64,000 bases of DNA from contig JAIUPH010000034.1 in the NCBI GenBank assembly GCA_020161065.1, positions 22,566 to 86,565 on the forward strand, in the 5' to 3' direction. Shown here piece after piece: positions 1-7,924 of the stretch (position 1 is its first letter; every line of letters starts with the position of its first letter). The DNA comes from Pseudomonadota bacterium. GTDB lineage: Bacteria > Pseudomonadota > Gammaproteobacteria > Burkholderiales > Burkholderiaceae_C. The position numbers were made by a program, and so were the translations under genes. The notes beneath the pieces were generated by a model, which ran no database searches, was not told the DNA's origin, and worked only from the letters and a program-made list of their open reading frames with translations.

Positions 1-150
1 GACGACTTCCGTCGCCAATAACGATCAGCCCAGAAACAGTACCTCGCCGCCGGTCATCGGAACCGGCACTTCACCGCCGCTTGATCGAAAGCGCCCTCTC
101 ACCGCCGAATAAGCGCGCTTCCAGACCGCCGCTCACACCGGGACAAGCGA

Positions 151-564
151 TTGGCCGGGGAGGATCGTGCGCGCGACGGCAAGCCCAGGCCGCGGGCGGG
201 CAACACCGTTCGCCTGGAACTGGCGCTCATCGGCCACCTGTTCACCATCGCCATCAAGGAATGGGGTTTGGGTCTGGCCGTCAACCCTGTGCTCAACATT
301 CGCCGGCCCTCGCCTGGCGCTGGACGGAACCGGCGGCTCGCGGAAGCTGAAGAGCGGCGTCTCATGGCGCTGGTCGACGACTACTCGATTCCCATGATGA
401 GGTGGATCGTGCGCACTGCGATCGAGACCAGCATGCGCTCGTCCGAGATCACGGGACTTCGCAAGGGGCAGGTCGAGCTTGGCAAGCGCGTGGTCAGGCT
501 GTTGGAGACCAAGAACACGGTGCCACGAACCGTCCCACTGTCCAAAGCGGCCACAGAACTCTTC
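151..564 (+). pseudogene. Tyrosine recombinase (phage integrase) remnant
   Basis: Reads as the middle of a tyrosine recombinase: the end of the core-binding domain (segment around IGHLFTIAIKEWGLGL) followed by the start of the catalytic domain with the first catalytic arginine in the context TSMRSSEITGL. The N-terminal ~90 residues are absent and the frame seems shifted upstream, since a PLTP segment and a RDKRLA segment that normally adjoin lie in different frames near 130-150. The HxxR box and the nucleophilic tyrosine are missing because the frame runs straight into an IS481 transposase end at about 556-576. It cannot be active. It marks mobile DNA next to the ietAS module. Confidence 0.75.
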
Positions 565-924
565 CGCGAGGCGCTGGCCTACTTCGAGTGCTTCGGCGTG
601 TCCATCCAGCGGGTGCTGACCGACAACGGCAAGTCGTTCCACTCCGCCTTGTTCGCCTCAAGCTGCCTGGAACTGGGCATCAGCCAGAAGTTCACCCGCG
701 CGTACCGCCCGCAGACCAACGGCAAGGCCGAGCGCTTCATCCAGTCGGCCCTGCGCGAGTGGGCCTACGGCCAGCCCTACTCCAGTTCAGACCAACGCCG
801 CGAGCAGTTGCCGGCCTGGAACCACTTCTACAACTGGCACAGGCCGCACCACGGCATCAACCTCAAGCCGCCGGTCTCACGTCTCTTGGTTCCTCGAAAG
901 AACCTGTTGACACTTCACAGCTAG
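565..924 (+). pseudogene. IS481-family transposase, C-terminal fragment
   Basis: The last ~120 residues of an IS481/IS3-superfamily rve integrase-type transposase. The second catalytic aspartate lies in RVLTDNGKSF and the catalytic glutamate in TNGKAERFIQSAL, followed by the usual C-terminal segment WNHFYNWHRPHHGI and the terminal LLVPRKNLLTLHS. The first catalytic aspartate and the helix-turn-helix part are missing. It is joined in frame to the integrase remnant upstream. The stretch 902-921, with gttgacacttcacag, resembles an IS481 right terminal end. Non-functional alone. Confidence 0.8.
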
Positions 925-937
925 CCAAGACTTTCTG

Positions 938-3505
938 TTAGGCGGCAGGCCCCGGCCGCACGCCAATACGCGGCTCAATTCGTTCTCGCACTTGCTGATA
1001 GACCGGCAGATTCACGCCTTCTGCGACCTCCAGCGAAACGCACAGCGCGAATCTGATCGCCTCCCTGACAGGGCCGGCATCGGCCAGGCAGTTGACACGC
1101 ACCGCTAGGGTTGTGCCTTCTTGTACGACTGCAGCGCGCGACTCCTCGAACACTTCGTGATGGATCGTCCCTTGCCGGAGTTGCCGCCACTCGCCTTCAG
1201 CACGATCGCCGCGCAAGGGTCCATCGGGAAGGTCAACCCAGAGCCGCGCCACGCGGTACTTCGAGTGTCGAGGATTGATCGGCGTCATCCAGGCCAGCGT
1301 CACAGTGATCTTGCGCTTTACGACGGTCGCATGGAGAGCAGGCGGATAGGGCACGCGGAATTCCAAGGCCTTGTCGTTCTTCAGCGCACCGACACCCAGC
1401 AGGGTCGCGCGTTGTGCAGTGCAGGTCAGTGCCCTCTCGACGTCGGCAACGCCTAGTCCGCCGTAGCGGCTTGCCAACCGCCGCTGTGCCTGCCATTCGT
1501 CGACATCGGGCCTTGCCGCCAGCACCTGAGACTGCACGTCGCCAAGGAGCGCACCGTGAGCGAGCAGCGCCTTGATCAACACCGCGTCATAGCTCTCATC
1601 CAAGGTCTGGTAGCTGGCACGGAGGATTTGGAGCACCGCATGGGCACGTGCAGCCCACCGCGTTCCCAGCGCGGCCGCATTGCTGGTGCCACGTGTGTGC
1701 AGTGCGGCGCCTTGCGCTGTTGGCGGCGCGGCCACCAACTGCCCTGGAGGCTGCAGTGCTTCGATGGCCTGGACTCTTGTCTGACCTGCCGGTGACTGGA
1801 CGGCCTCTCGATAGAGGACGCGGCCACCTGGAAGCAGGATGTCAGGCTTCACCGCTCGCCGGAATCCCGGTCCGATGCCCGAATAGGGCGCTAACCCTCC
1901 TTCCGCGAACAGCACGAAGCGTCCGGGCACCGGCGTCACCGTGGACCCGTCCGAATGACAGGCCCCGACGGTAAGGGCATTGACCGATTCGGCAGGGGCC
2001 AGGATACGGCGATGCATGTCGTCGCGGCAGAGTGCCTGCATCGCCAGCCTTGACCGTTGCTCCAGTGGCATCGCGGACACGCTGCCCGCTGCGGTTTCCA
2101 GCAGCAGCTCGCCATGCTCCCGATTGCCCGCGCTAACCACGAAGAGCACGTTGTACTTGTGCTGAAGCCAGTCGAGCAAACGAGCCCACGGCGAGAGCTC
2201 GCCACCGAACGCTCGATGGGGGTCGCCTACGGAGAGGTTGATGACTCGCACGGTGGGTGCCAACGCAGGCCGCCCAGCAGTCGCCTCGAACATTCGCCGC
2301 ACGGCCACATGGACCAAGTCGATCAGCAGGCGGTCTTCTGGTGTGCGTTCGACGCGCTGACCACTCGGCCCGGCGGGACGCATGATGGGCCGCGCATAGA
2401 TGGGTCGGGCCAGTGGCGCGTCCGCCATACCCAAGTCACCTAACGCGATCAGCGATGCCATCGCCGTGCCGTGAGTTCGCTCTGCAGCCGGATAGTTGTC
2501 GCCCCAGCCGTCTGGGTCGTCGATCTCAACGCGGCCTTGAAGCATAGGATGGTTCGCTAGTGGCAAGCCGTCGAGCAAGGCGACCACAGCAGTTCCGTTG
2601 GTGCGTTGTGCGGGCGGTGGCCTTGTCGGCGAGCGCGCCGTAGCTGCCTCGACAGGGACAACGGCCTGCCCCTGCGCACGGAAGAACATCACGCGGTCGG
2701 AATGCAGCAACGGTGGTGCCTCTCCATCGAGAAGCTGCCCCACACCCAAGGCTGGCACGTCGACAAGGAAGCCGTGATACGCGATGTCGCCGATCAGGCT
2801 CTCGTGAAGTACAGCGCCGCCCAATTGCCCTACAAGCTCGCGGATTTCTGCTGATGCTGCAGCGTTCCTAGCTGCTGCAGCAAAGTGCCAAGCTTCAATT
2901 TCGAACCGTATCGACGCGGCACCATGCTGGACTCGGAAACGCAGGGCGTCCCGAAGCTCTGGGCCCAGGCGATCGGCTGGACTCCAGAAGCGCGCGTCCT
3001 TCAGGTGCGCGAAGACGCCTTTCCAGGCGCTCAGGCCCGGGCCCAGGTTCGCGTTCGGATCGTCCCGGTACAGACCCCACAGGCGAACCACCTCATCGAG
3101 CGCGGCCCTGTTGCTGCCTACCAGAAAGAGCTTGCCGCCGAGCGGCTTTCCTCTCTCCCGCGTATCGTAGAAGTCTTCGTCGGGCGCGATCTCGTCGTCA
3201 ACCGCCGCCAACCACTCGAGCCCCGGCACGCGTTGCGCCGTCGAGATGAAGTCATCGACGGATCCGACGGTCTCGAACACGAGCACCAAGTCCGGATCAT
3301 CGTTCTGCGCACGTGCGCGCAATTCCAGTCGTCGTGCATCGAAGGCCGCTTGCAGGCGTCCGAATCGATCGCCCAGTCGTCGGCCCTGACGCGCGTGATC
3401 GGGATAGTGAACAGACGGCGGGAAACCGTTCCCCCCTTCGCGCACCACTTGAGACGGCGCGGGGAAGATCAGCAGCGGGAACTGCTCAGCTGTACCCGTC
3501 GCCAC
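938..3505 (-). CDS. ietS: IetS: S8 (subtilisin-like) serine protease of the IetAS defence module
   Basis: An 855-residue protease with no signal peptide, so probably cytoplasmic. The S8 domain lies in the middle: Asp312 in VALLDGLP, His345 in RTHGTAMAS, oxyanion Asn461 in VSAGNREHG and nucleophile Ser608 in TRGTSNAAA. About 300 residues precede it and about 230 follow. It starts with GTG 3 nt after the stop of the AAA-ATPase gene 3509-4519; an overlapping ATG at 3509 is out of frame. This ATPase/subtilase pair is the IetAS family, known from Agrobacterium Ti-plasmid stability and from phage-defence screens. The inference is that the ATPase controls or feeds the protease when infection is sensed. 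The module sits beside integrase and IS remnants, consistent with transfer. Confidence 0.85.
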   Translation of the reverse strand: MATGTAEQFPLLIFPAPSQVVREGGNGFPPSVHYPDHARQGRRLGDRFGRLQAAFDARRLELRARAQNDDPDLVLVFETVGSVDDFISTAQRVPGLEWLAAVDDEIAPDEDFYDTRERGKPLGGKLFLVGSNRAALDEVVRLWGLYRDDPNANLGPGLSAWKGVFAHLKDARFWSPADRLGPELRDALRFRVQHGAASIRFEIEAWHFAAAARNAAASAEIRELVGQLGGAVLHESLIGDIAYHGFLVDVPALGVGQLLDGEAPPLLHSDRVMFFRAQGQAVVPVEAATARSPTRPPPAQRTNGTAVVALLDGLPLANHPMLQGRVEIDDPDGWGDNYPAAERTHGTAMASLIALGDLGMADAPLARPIYARPIMRPAGPSGQRVERTPEDRLLIDLVHVAVRRMFEATAGRPALAPTVRVINLSVGDPHRAFGGELSPWARLLDWLQHKYNVLFVVSAGNREHGELLLETAAGSVSAMPLEQRSRLAMQALCRDDMHRRILAPAESVNALTVGACHSDGSTVTPVPGRFVLFAEGGLAPYSGIGPGFRRAVKPDILLPGGRVLYREAVQSPAGQTRVQAIEALQPPGQLVAAPPTAQGAALHTRGTSNAAALGTRWAARAHAVLQILRASYQTLDESYDAVLIKALLAHGALLGDVQSQVLAARPDVDEWQAQRRLASRYGGLGVADVERALTCTAQRATLLGVGALKNDKALEFRVPYPPALHATVVKRKITVTLAWMTPINPRHSKYRVARLWVDLPDGPLRGDRAEGEWRQLRQGTIHHEVFEESRAAVVQEGTTLAVRVNCLADAGPVREAIRFALCVSLEVAEGVNLPVYQQVRERIEPRIGVRPGPAA

Positions 3506-3508
3506 GCA

Positions 3509-4519
3509 TCAAGGCCTGTCGGCAGTTGTCGGGCCGACGCGCTCTTTCCACTGGGATAGGCGCTCGGTCAAGATCCGCTGAAGGTCTGCGCCCGGCAGCG
3601 CCAGAACATATCGACGATGCACGTCCTCGCAGAACTGCTCCAGATCGGAGAAACTCTGCACCGGCAGGCGGGTCGCCAACGTCTTGGCAGGCAGGCCCAG
3701 CGGCACGCCCAGCGTCGTTTCGAACCGTTCGAACCACGCTGCGCGCTGCGCTGGCGTAGGAGCTGGCAGGTTCAGGCGCAATTGGAAGCGTCTCCACACG
3801 GCCCTGTCCAGCAACTCCGCATGATTGGTGGCCGTCACGACGACCACGTGGCTTGGAAGTGAATCGATCTGCAGAAGCAGTGAACTCACCACGCGCTTGA
3901 TCTCGCCTGTCTCGTGCGTGTCGCCGCGTTCCTTGCCCAGAGTGTCGAACTCGTCGAAGAACAACACGCATTGGTGCGTGCGCGCGAAGTCGAACAGCCG
4001 CTTCAGGCGCCCACTGGTTTCACCGAGAAAGCTGCCGACCACAGCTTCGTAGCGCACCACAAAAAGCGGCACCATCAACTCGAACGCGATGCCTTCCGCA
4101 AGTGTCGTCTTGCCGTTGCCCGGCGGGCCCTCCAGCAGCACGCGGTGGCGAGGCTCGACTCCGTAGGAACGAAGCAGTTCGGCGCGTTGTTGCTCTTCGA
4201 CCAGCTCTCGCACCGGAGTGGCGACAGCGTCATCGAGGAACATGCTGGTCAACCCACGGCGTGGCTCCACTTCGTAGAGCAGGCCGCCGTGACCACCGTC
4301 GAAGCTACGGACTACTTCGGCGGCTTTGGCGCTGGGTGCCGGCTGACGCAGATTTTCTTCCAGGCGCTCGGCGAGCTGGGTGTGGCGCTTTGCACGCTCT
4401 TCGGCTGCGATGGCTTCGACCGTCGACCGAAAGGTACGCTGATCTCCCTGCGTCCCGGCACGCACTAGGTTCACGATGAGGTCAGCTCGGGGCATGGGCG
4501 ACGGCGGGCGGAAAAGCAA
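3509..4519 (-). CDS. ietA: IetA: AAA+ ATPase of the IetAS defence module
   Basis: A 336-residue single-domain AAA+ ATPase. Walker A is GPPGNGKTT (residues 131-139), Walker B is VLFFDEFD (185-192), sensor 1 is in VVVVTATNH, and an arginine-finger region is in DRAVWRRFQ. The N-terminal ~90 residues are charged and lack a recognisable domain. It is the first gene of a two-gene operon with the S8 protease, separated by 3 nt. The start is uncertain: a TTG at 4519 and an ATG at 4495 are in frame, but the only good ribosome binding site (AGGAGG, 4545-4550) lies further upstream near an in-frame CTG at 4540. The family link to IetA rests on this gene pairing and size. Confidence 0.85.
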   Translation of the reverse strand: MLFRPPSPMPRADLIVNLVRAGTQGDQRTFRSTVEAIAAEERAKRHTQLAERLEENLRQPAPSAKAAEVVRSFDGGHGGLLYEVEPRRGLTSMFLDDAVATPVRELVEEQQRAELLRSYGVEPRHRVLLEGPPGNGKTTLAEGIAFELMVPLFVVRYEAVVGSFLGETSGRLKRLFDFARTHQCVLFFDEFDTLGKERGDTHETGEIKRVVSSLLLQIDSLPSHVVVVTATNHAELLDRAVWRRFQLRLNLPAPTPAQRAAWFERFETTLGVPLGLPAKTLATRLPVQSFSDLEQFCEDVHRRYVLALPGADLQRILTERLSQWKERVGPTTADRP

Positions 4520-4684
4520 AAGCAGTATACGGGTCGTCAGCTATCCTCCTGTGCTCTTCCATTGTGGCCTTCTGTGATCAGGGAGCGGCAGGACAATGAT
4601 TCACAGAAATCTTTGTGCAGGCCTTCGCTACGCCTTGGCAAGCGCGTCGGGCGCCTTCAAAGGCCTACGGTTCATGCTCGTGAC

Positions 4685-5641
4685 TCAACGCAGGCCCGCG
4701 TCCCCCACCGGCCGGGCCGCCGCCTGCTCCACGCGTTCGCGCGTCAGCGGCGGCACGAATGTTTCGATGAAGGCGTATTCGTAGCTGCGCAGGAAGCGGC
4801 CGCGGCGCACGGCCAGGCGCGTCATGTTGCCGGCGAACAGGTGGCGCGCGTCGATCGCGGCCAGGCGGGCGTCGCGTTCTTCGTCGTAGGCGATGGCGGC
4901 GATGATGCCGACGCCCATGCCCAGCTCGACGTAGGTCTTGATGACGTCGGCATCCATCGCCGACAGCACCAGGTTGAACGTTAGTCCGGCGCGCAAGAAC
5001 GCCTCGTCGATGTGGCCGCGGCCGGTGTAGCCGCGCTCGTAGGTGATCAGCGGCAGCGTCGACAGGCGCTGCAGCGTCAGCGGCTGGCCGGCCGCGGCCT
5101 CGGCGTCCAGCGCGTGGCCGCGCGGCACGATCACCGAGTGCGTCCACTGGTAGCAGGGCAGGGCCAGCAGTTCGGGGTAGTCGGCCAGCGCTTCGGTGGC
5201 CACGCCGATGTCGGCCTCGCCCGAGAGCAGCAGCTCGGCCACCTGGCGCGGCGAGCCCTGGTGCAGGTGCAGGCTGACCTCGGGGTGCGCGGCGCTGAAA
5301 TCGCGCACTGCCGGCGGCAGCGCGTAGCGCGCCTGCGAGTGCGTGGCCGCAATGGTCAGCGTGCCGCGGCCCTGGGCCGCGAAGTCGTCGCCGGCGCGCT
5401 TCAAGTTGTCGGCCTCGTGCAGCAGCCGCTCGACGATGGGCAGCACCGCCGCGCCGGGGCCGGTCAGGCCGGTCAGCCGCTTGCCGGCGCGCTCGAAGAG
5501 GTCGATGCCCAGTTCTTCTTCCAGCTCGCGGATCTGGCGGCTGACGCCGGGCTGCGAGGTGTGCAGCGCCTGCGCCACCAGCGTGAGGTTGAAGCCCTGG
5601 CGGACCGCTTCGCGCAGCGAGCGCAGTTGCTGGAAGTTCAC
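4685..5641 (-). CDS. cysB: CysB-family LysR regulator
   Basis: A 318-residue LysR-type transcription factor. The N-terminal winged helix-turn-helix (residues 1-60, containing LHTSQPGVSRQIRELEEELG) is the typical CysB form, and the effector domain carries the CysB-like sulfate/acetylserine pocket segment ATHSQARYALP. CysB activates sulfur assimilation and related genes. No cys gene is next to it here; the divergent neighbour is an N-formylglutamate amidohydrolase, and ietA lies downstream on the same strand after 165 nt. Full length for the family. Whether it regulates the divergent gene is not shown. Confidence 0.85.
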   Translation of the reverse strand: MNFQQLRSLREAVRQGFNLTLVAQALHTSQPGVSRQIRELEEELGIDLFERAGKRLTGLTGPGAAVLPIVERLLHEADNLKRAGDDFAAQGRGTLTIAATHSQARYALPPAVRDFSAAHPEVSLHLHQGSPRQVAELLLSGEADIGVATEALADYPELLALPCYQWTHSVIVPRGHALDAEAAAGQPLTLQRLSTLPLITYERGYTGRGHIDEAFLRAGLTFNLVLSAMDADVIKTYVELGMGVGIIAAIAYDEERDARLAAIDARHLFAGNMTRLAVRRGRFLRSYEYAFIETFVPPLTRERVEQAAARPVGDAGLR

Positions 5642-5750
5642 GTGGCAGGCGGCGCGCGAAAGCCGCGGTCTTTGTGGGTGGGCAGCCGCGCATTCTCGTC
5701 GCCGCGCCCCGCGCCGCCGTCGAACTAATCGTCATGAGCATTCGCGCCCG

Positions 5751-5798
5751 GCGCATAAGCCGGCGCATAAACCGGCGCATAGGCCGGCGCATATGCCG
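5751..5798. repeat. Four tandem 12-bp repeats
   Basis: Four contiguous units of the form gcgcataNNccg (NN = ag, aa, gg, tg) occupy 5751-5798, between the CysB-like gene and the N-formylglutamate amidohydrolase gene. They start 32 nt before the amidohydrolase start codon. The regular 12-bp period could be a repeated protein-binding site or replication slippage; sequence alone does not decide. Confidence 0.85.
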
Positions 5799-5829
5799 GC
5801 GCGGCCAGGCGCTGGCATAGCATGTCGCG

Positions 5830-6687
5830 ATGAGCACCGCCGCACCGCCGCCGCCCGTCACCCTGAGCTTGCCGCGCGCCGCGGCGCTGCCCATCGTCGT
5901 CGACTCGCCGCACAGCGGCACCGACTATCCGGCCGACTTCGGGGCCGCGCTGCCAGGCGCGGCGCTGCGCCAGGGCGAGGACACCTGGGTGCACGAGCTG
6001 TGGGGCAGCGCGCCCGCGCACGGCGCCACGCTGCTGGCGGCGAACTTCCCGCGCGCCTACATCGACCCCAACCGCAGCCTGCACGACATCGACCTCGCGC
6101 TGCTGGCCGACCCCTGGCCCGGCCCGGTGGCGCCGGGCCGCAAGACCGAGCTGGGCATCGGCCTGGTGTGGCGGCTGATGGACGGCCGGCCGATCTACGA
6201 CCGGCTGCTGACGGCGGCCGAACTGCAAGGCCGCATCGAGCGCTGCTGGCAGCCGTATCACCGCGCGCTGAACGAGGCGCTGGACGCCGCGGCCGCGCGC
6301 TGGCCGCAGCGCTGGCACCTCAACGTGCACTCCATGCCCGACGAGAGCTACCGCAAGCTGGGCCTGCCCGAGAAGCCGCTGGCCGACTTCGTGCTGGGCA
6401 ACCTCGACGGCGCCACCTGCGACGAGGCGACGCTGGCCGTGATCGAGACCGCGCTGCAGGCCGCCGGCTACAGCACCGCGCGCAACGATCCGTTCAAGGG
6501 CGTCGAGATCATCCGCGCCTCGGGCCAGCCGGCGCGCGGCTGGCACGCGCTGCAGGTGGAGGTCAAGCGCTCGCTCTACATGGATCGCGACTACCGCAAG
6601 AACGCCGGCTTCGAGCGGCTGCAGGCGGCGATCGATGGGGCGCTAAGAGCGCTGGCGGCGCACGTGCGGGGGCGGGTGGGGGCTTGA
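5830..6687 (+). CDS. hutG: N-formylglutamate amidohydrolase (deformylase)
   Basis: A 285-residue cytoplasmic enzyme that hydrolyses N-formyl-L-glutamate to glutamate and formate, the last step of one histidine-degradation route. The family signature IVVDSPHSGTDYPADF is near the N-terminus (residues 19-34) and LNVHSMPDE contributes a metal-ligand histidine near the middle. The size matches the family. No other hut genes lie in the window, so the gene is an orphan here. Its start ATG at 5830 is the first one after the tandem repeats. It is divergent from the CysB-like gene and is followed by a strong hairpin at 6693-6724. Confidence 0.85.
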   Translation: MSTAAPPPPVTLSLPRAAALPIVVDSPHSGTDYPADFGAALPGAALRQGEDTWVHELWGSAPAHGATLLAANFPRAYIDPNRSLHDIDLALLADPWPGPVAPGRKTELGIGLVWRLMDGRPIYDRLLTAAELQGRIERCWQPYHRALNEALDAAAARWPQRWHLNVHSMPDESYRKLGLPEKPLADFVLGNLDGATCDEATLAVIETALQAAGYSTARNDPFKGVEIIRASGQPARGWHALQVEVKRSLYMDRDYRKNAGFERLQAAIDGALRALAAHVRGRVGA

Positions 6688-6692
6688 GGCTC

Positions 6693-6724
6693 TCAAGGTG
6701 ACCCGGCTTTGCCGGGCACCTTGA
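6693..6724. terminator. Bulged palindromic hairpin between convergent genes
   Basis: Left arm 6693-6707 (TCAAGGTGACCCGGC) pairs with right arm 6711-6724 except for one extra A in the left arm; the loop is TTT. It lies 5 nt after hutG, where convergent transcription meets, so it probably ends transcription although no T-run follows. A near-identical design occurs at 17551-17582, so it may also belong to a dispersed palindromic repeat family. Confidence 0.65.
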
Positions 6725-6769
6725 CCCCCGCGAGCCTGGATGCGCTGGGGCTACCCCGTGAACAAGGTG

Positions 6770-7924
6770 TCAGGTGCCCGCGGCCAGCGGCACCGTCAAC
6801 ACCACGGGTCTGCTTTCATCGTTGAGATCGCCGATCAGCAGACGCTGGTTGACGCGGTCCACCGCCAGCGCATTGGGCTGGTTCAGGCGCCCCGGCAGCG
6901 CGCCGAGCTGAAGGCCAGGCGTGGTAACACCGAGCTGTCCGACCAGCACCGTCATCGTGCCGTCGATGCCGAACCTGCGGACGACGCGTTTGGCCGTGTC
7001 GGCCAGGTACAGACGGCCTGCTGCGTCGACCGCCATGGCACCGGCACGCAGGCCGATGCCGGCAGACTCGCCGACGAAAAGGCTCTTGTCCCCATTCGCG
7101 GAGATGCGCCAGATCCTGGTCGCGGACGGCGCATCGAGCCGGGCAACGTCGCTGACGTAGAGCTCGCCGAGGTCATTGAAGACCAAGGCGCCGACGTCGT
7201 CGACGGCTACTTCCTTCGCGTAGGCGGGCAGCGAAATGCCGGCGTCGCAACGTCTGATGAAGAGGCCGTATGACGGGTTGGCCGCCGTCGGCGACGGCGT
7301 GCTGACCTGCACGGTCACCGTCACGCCCTGCGCATTGACGGCCACGCCCATCGCCGATGCCCAGTCGGCCTGGCTGCCGCACCGAGTCGACACCAGCCCC
7401 GTGGTCGAGACTGCCCGCAGCCTGCCGGCCCCCTGGTCGGCCACCATCAGCGGGCCATCGCCATCCAGGGCAAGCCCCAAGCAGGGGTAGCGGCCATACC
7501 CGTACACCGTGCAATAGGGCAACGCGGGATTCACGATGGAACCGAAACGGGCAGCGGCACCTTGGCCATCGACATCGCCGGTCTGCGTCAAGTCACCGGC
7601 CAAGGTTGTGACCTCGCCCTCGGCGCTGATCCTGCGGATCGCGCTGTAGTCGCCGGCGTAGATCACGCCCCGGCTGTCCGCGACGAGCGAATCGATGTTG
7701 AGAAAGCCGGCCTGCCCGGCATTGCCATCGCGTGCGCTGCCGTTGAAGCCGCCGGCCAACAGGGTCAGCATCGGCTTGGCAGCCGGCGGTGTGACCGGGG
7801 GATCGGGATCTGCAGTGGAACTCGTGCCGCCGCAAGCGGCGAGCAACACGATGGCAGCAAGTGCCGCGACCATCGGGGGCGCTTTCGGGCGGGGTCGGGC
7901 CGCAGGGGTGTCTTGCTCGCTCAT
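6770..7924 (-). CDS. NHL/beta-propeller-type lipoprotein
   Basis: A 384-residue predicted outer-envelope lipoprotein: the start ATG at 7924 gives a signal sequence with lipobox LLAAC (lipid-carrying Cys31), then a Pro/Thr linker and a body with NHL-like repeats of the type LTLLAGGFNGSARDG, VTTLAGDLTQTGDVDG and LDSLVADSRGVIYAGD, as in extracellular NHL propellers. The start overlaps the stop of the S8 protease gene as ATGA, so the two are probably translated as a pair. The repeats suggest a binding platform on the cell surface rather than an enzyme. Substrate unknown. Confidence 0.7.
   Translation of the reverse strand: MSEQDTPAARPRPKAPPMVAALAAIVLLAACGGTSSTADPDPPVTPPAAKPMLTLLAGGFNGSARDGNAGQAGFLNIDSLVADSRGVIYAGDYSAIRRISAEGEVTTLAGDLTQTGDVDGQGAAARFGSIVNPALPYCTVYGYGRYPCLGLALDGDGPLMVADQGAGRLRAVSTTGLVSTRCGSQADWASAMGVAVNAQGVTVTVQVSTPSPTAANPSYGLFIRRCDAGISLPAYAKEVAVDDVGALVFNDLGELYVSDVARLDAPSATRIWRISANGDKSLFVGESAGIGLRAGAMAVDAAGRLYLADTAKRVVRRFGIDGTMTVLVGQLGVTTPGLQLGALPGRLNQPNALAVDRVNQRLLIGDLNDESRPVVLTVPLAAGT

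Noticed and set aside
151-924. A novel recombinase-transposase fusion enzyme
   Set aside because: Neither half keeps its full catalytic set (no integrase tyrosine, no first transposase aspartate), so accident is far more likely.
3507-3509. ATG overlapping the ietA stop as the start of ietS
   Set aside because: It is out of frame and gives a seven-residue peptide; the GTG at 3505 is in frame.
5751-5798. CRISPR-like array
   Set aside because: Units are contiguous 12-mers with no unique spacers.
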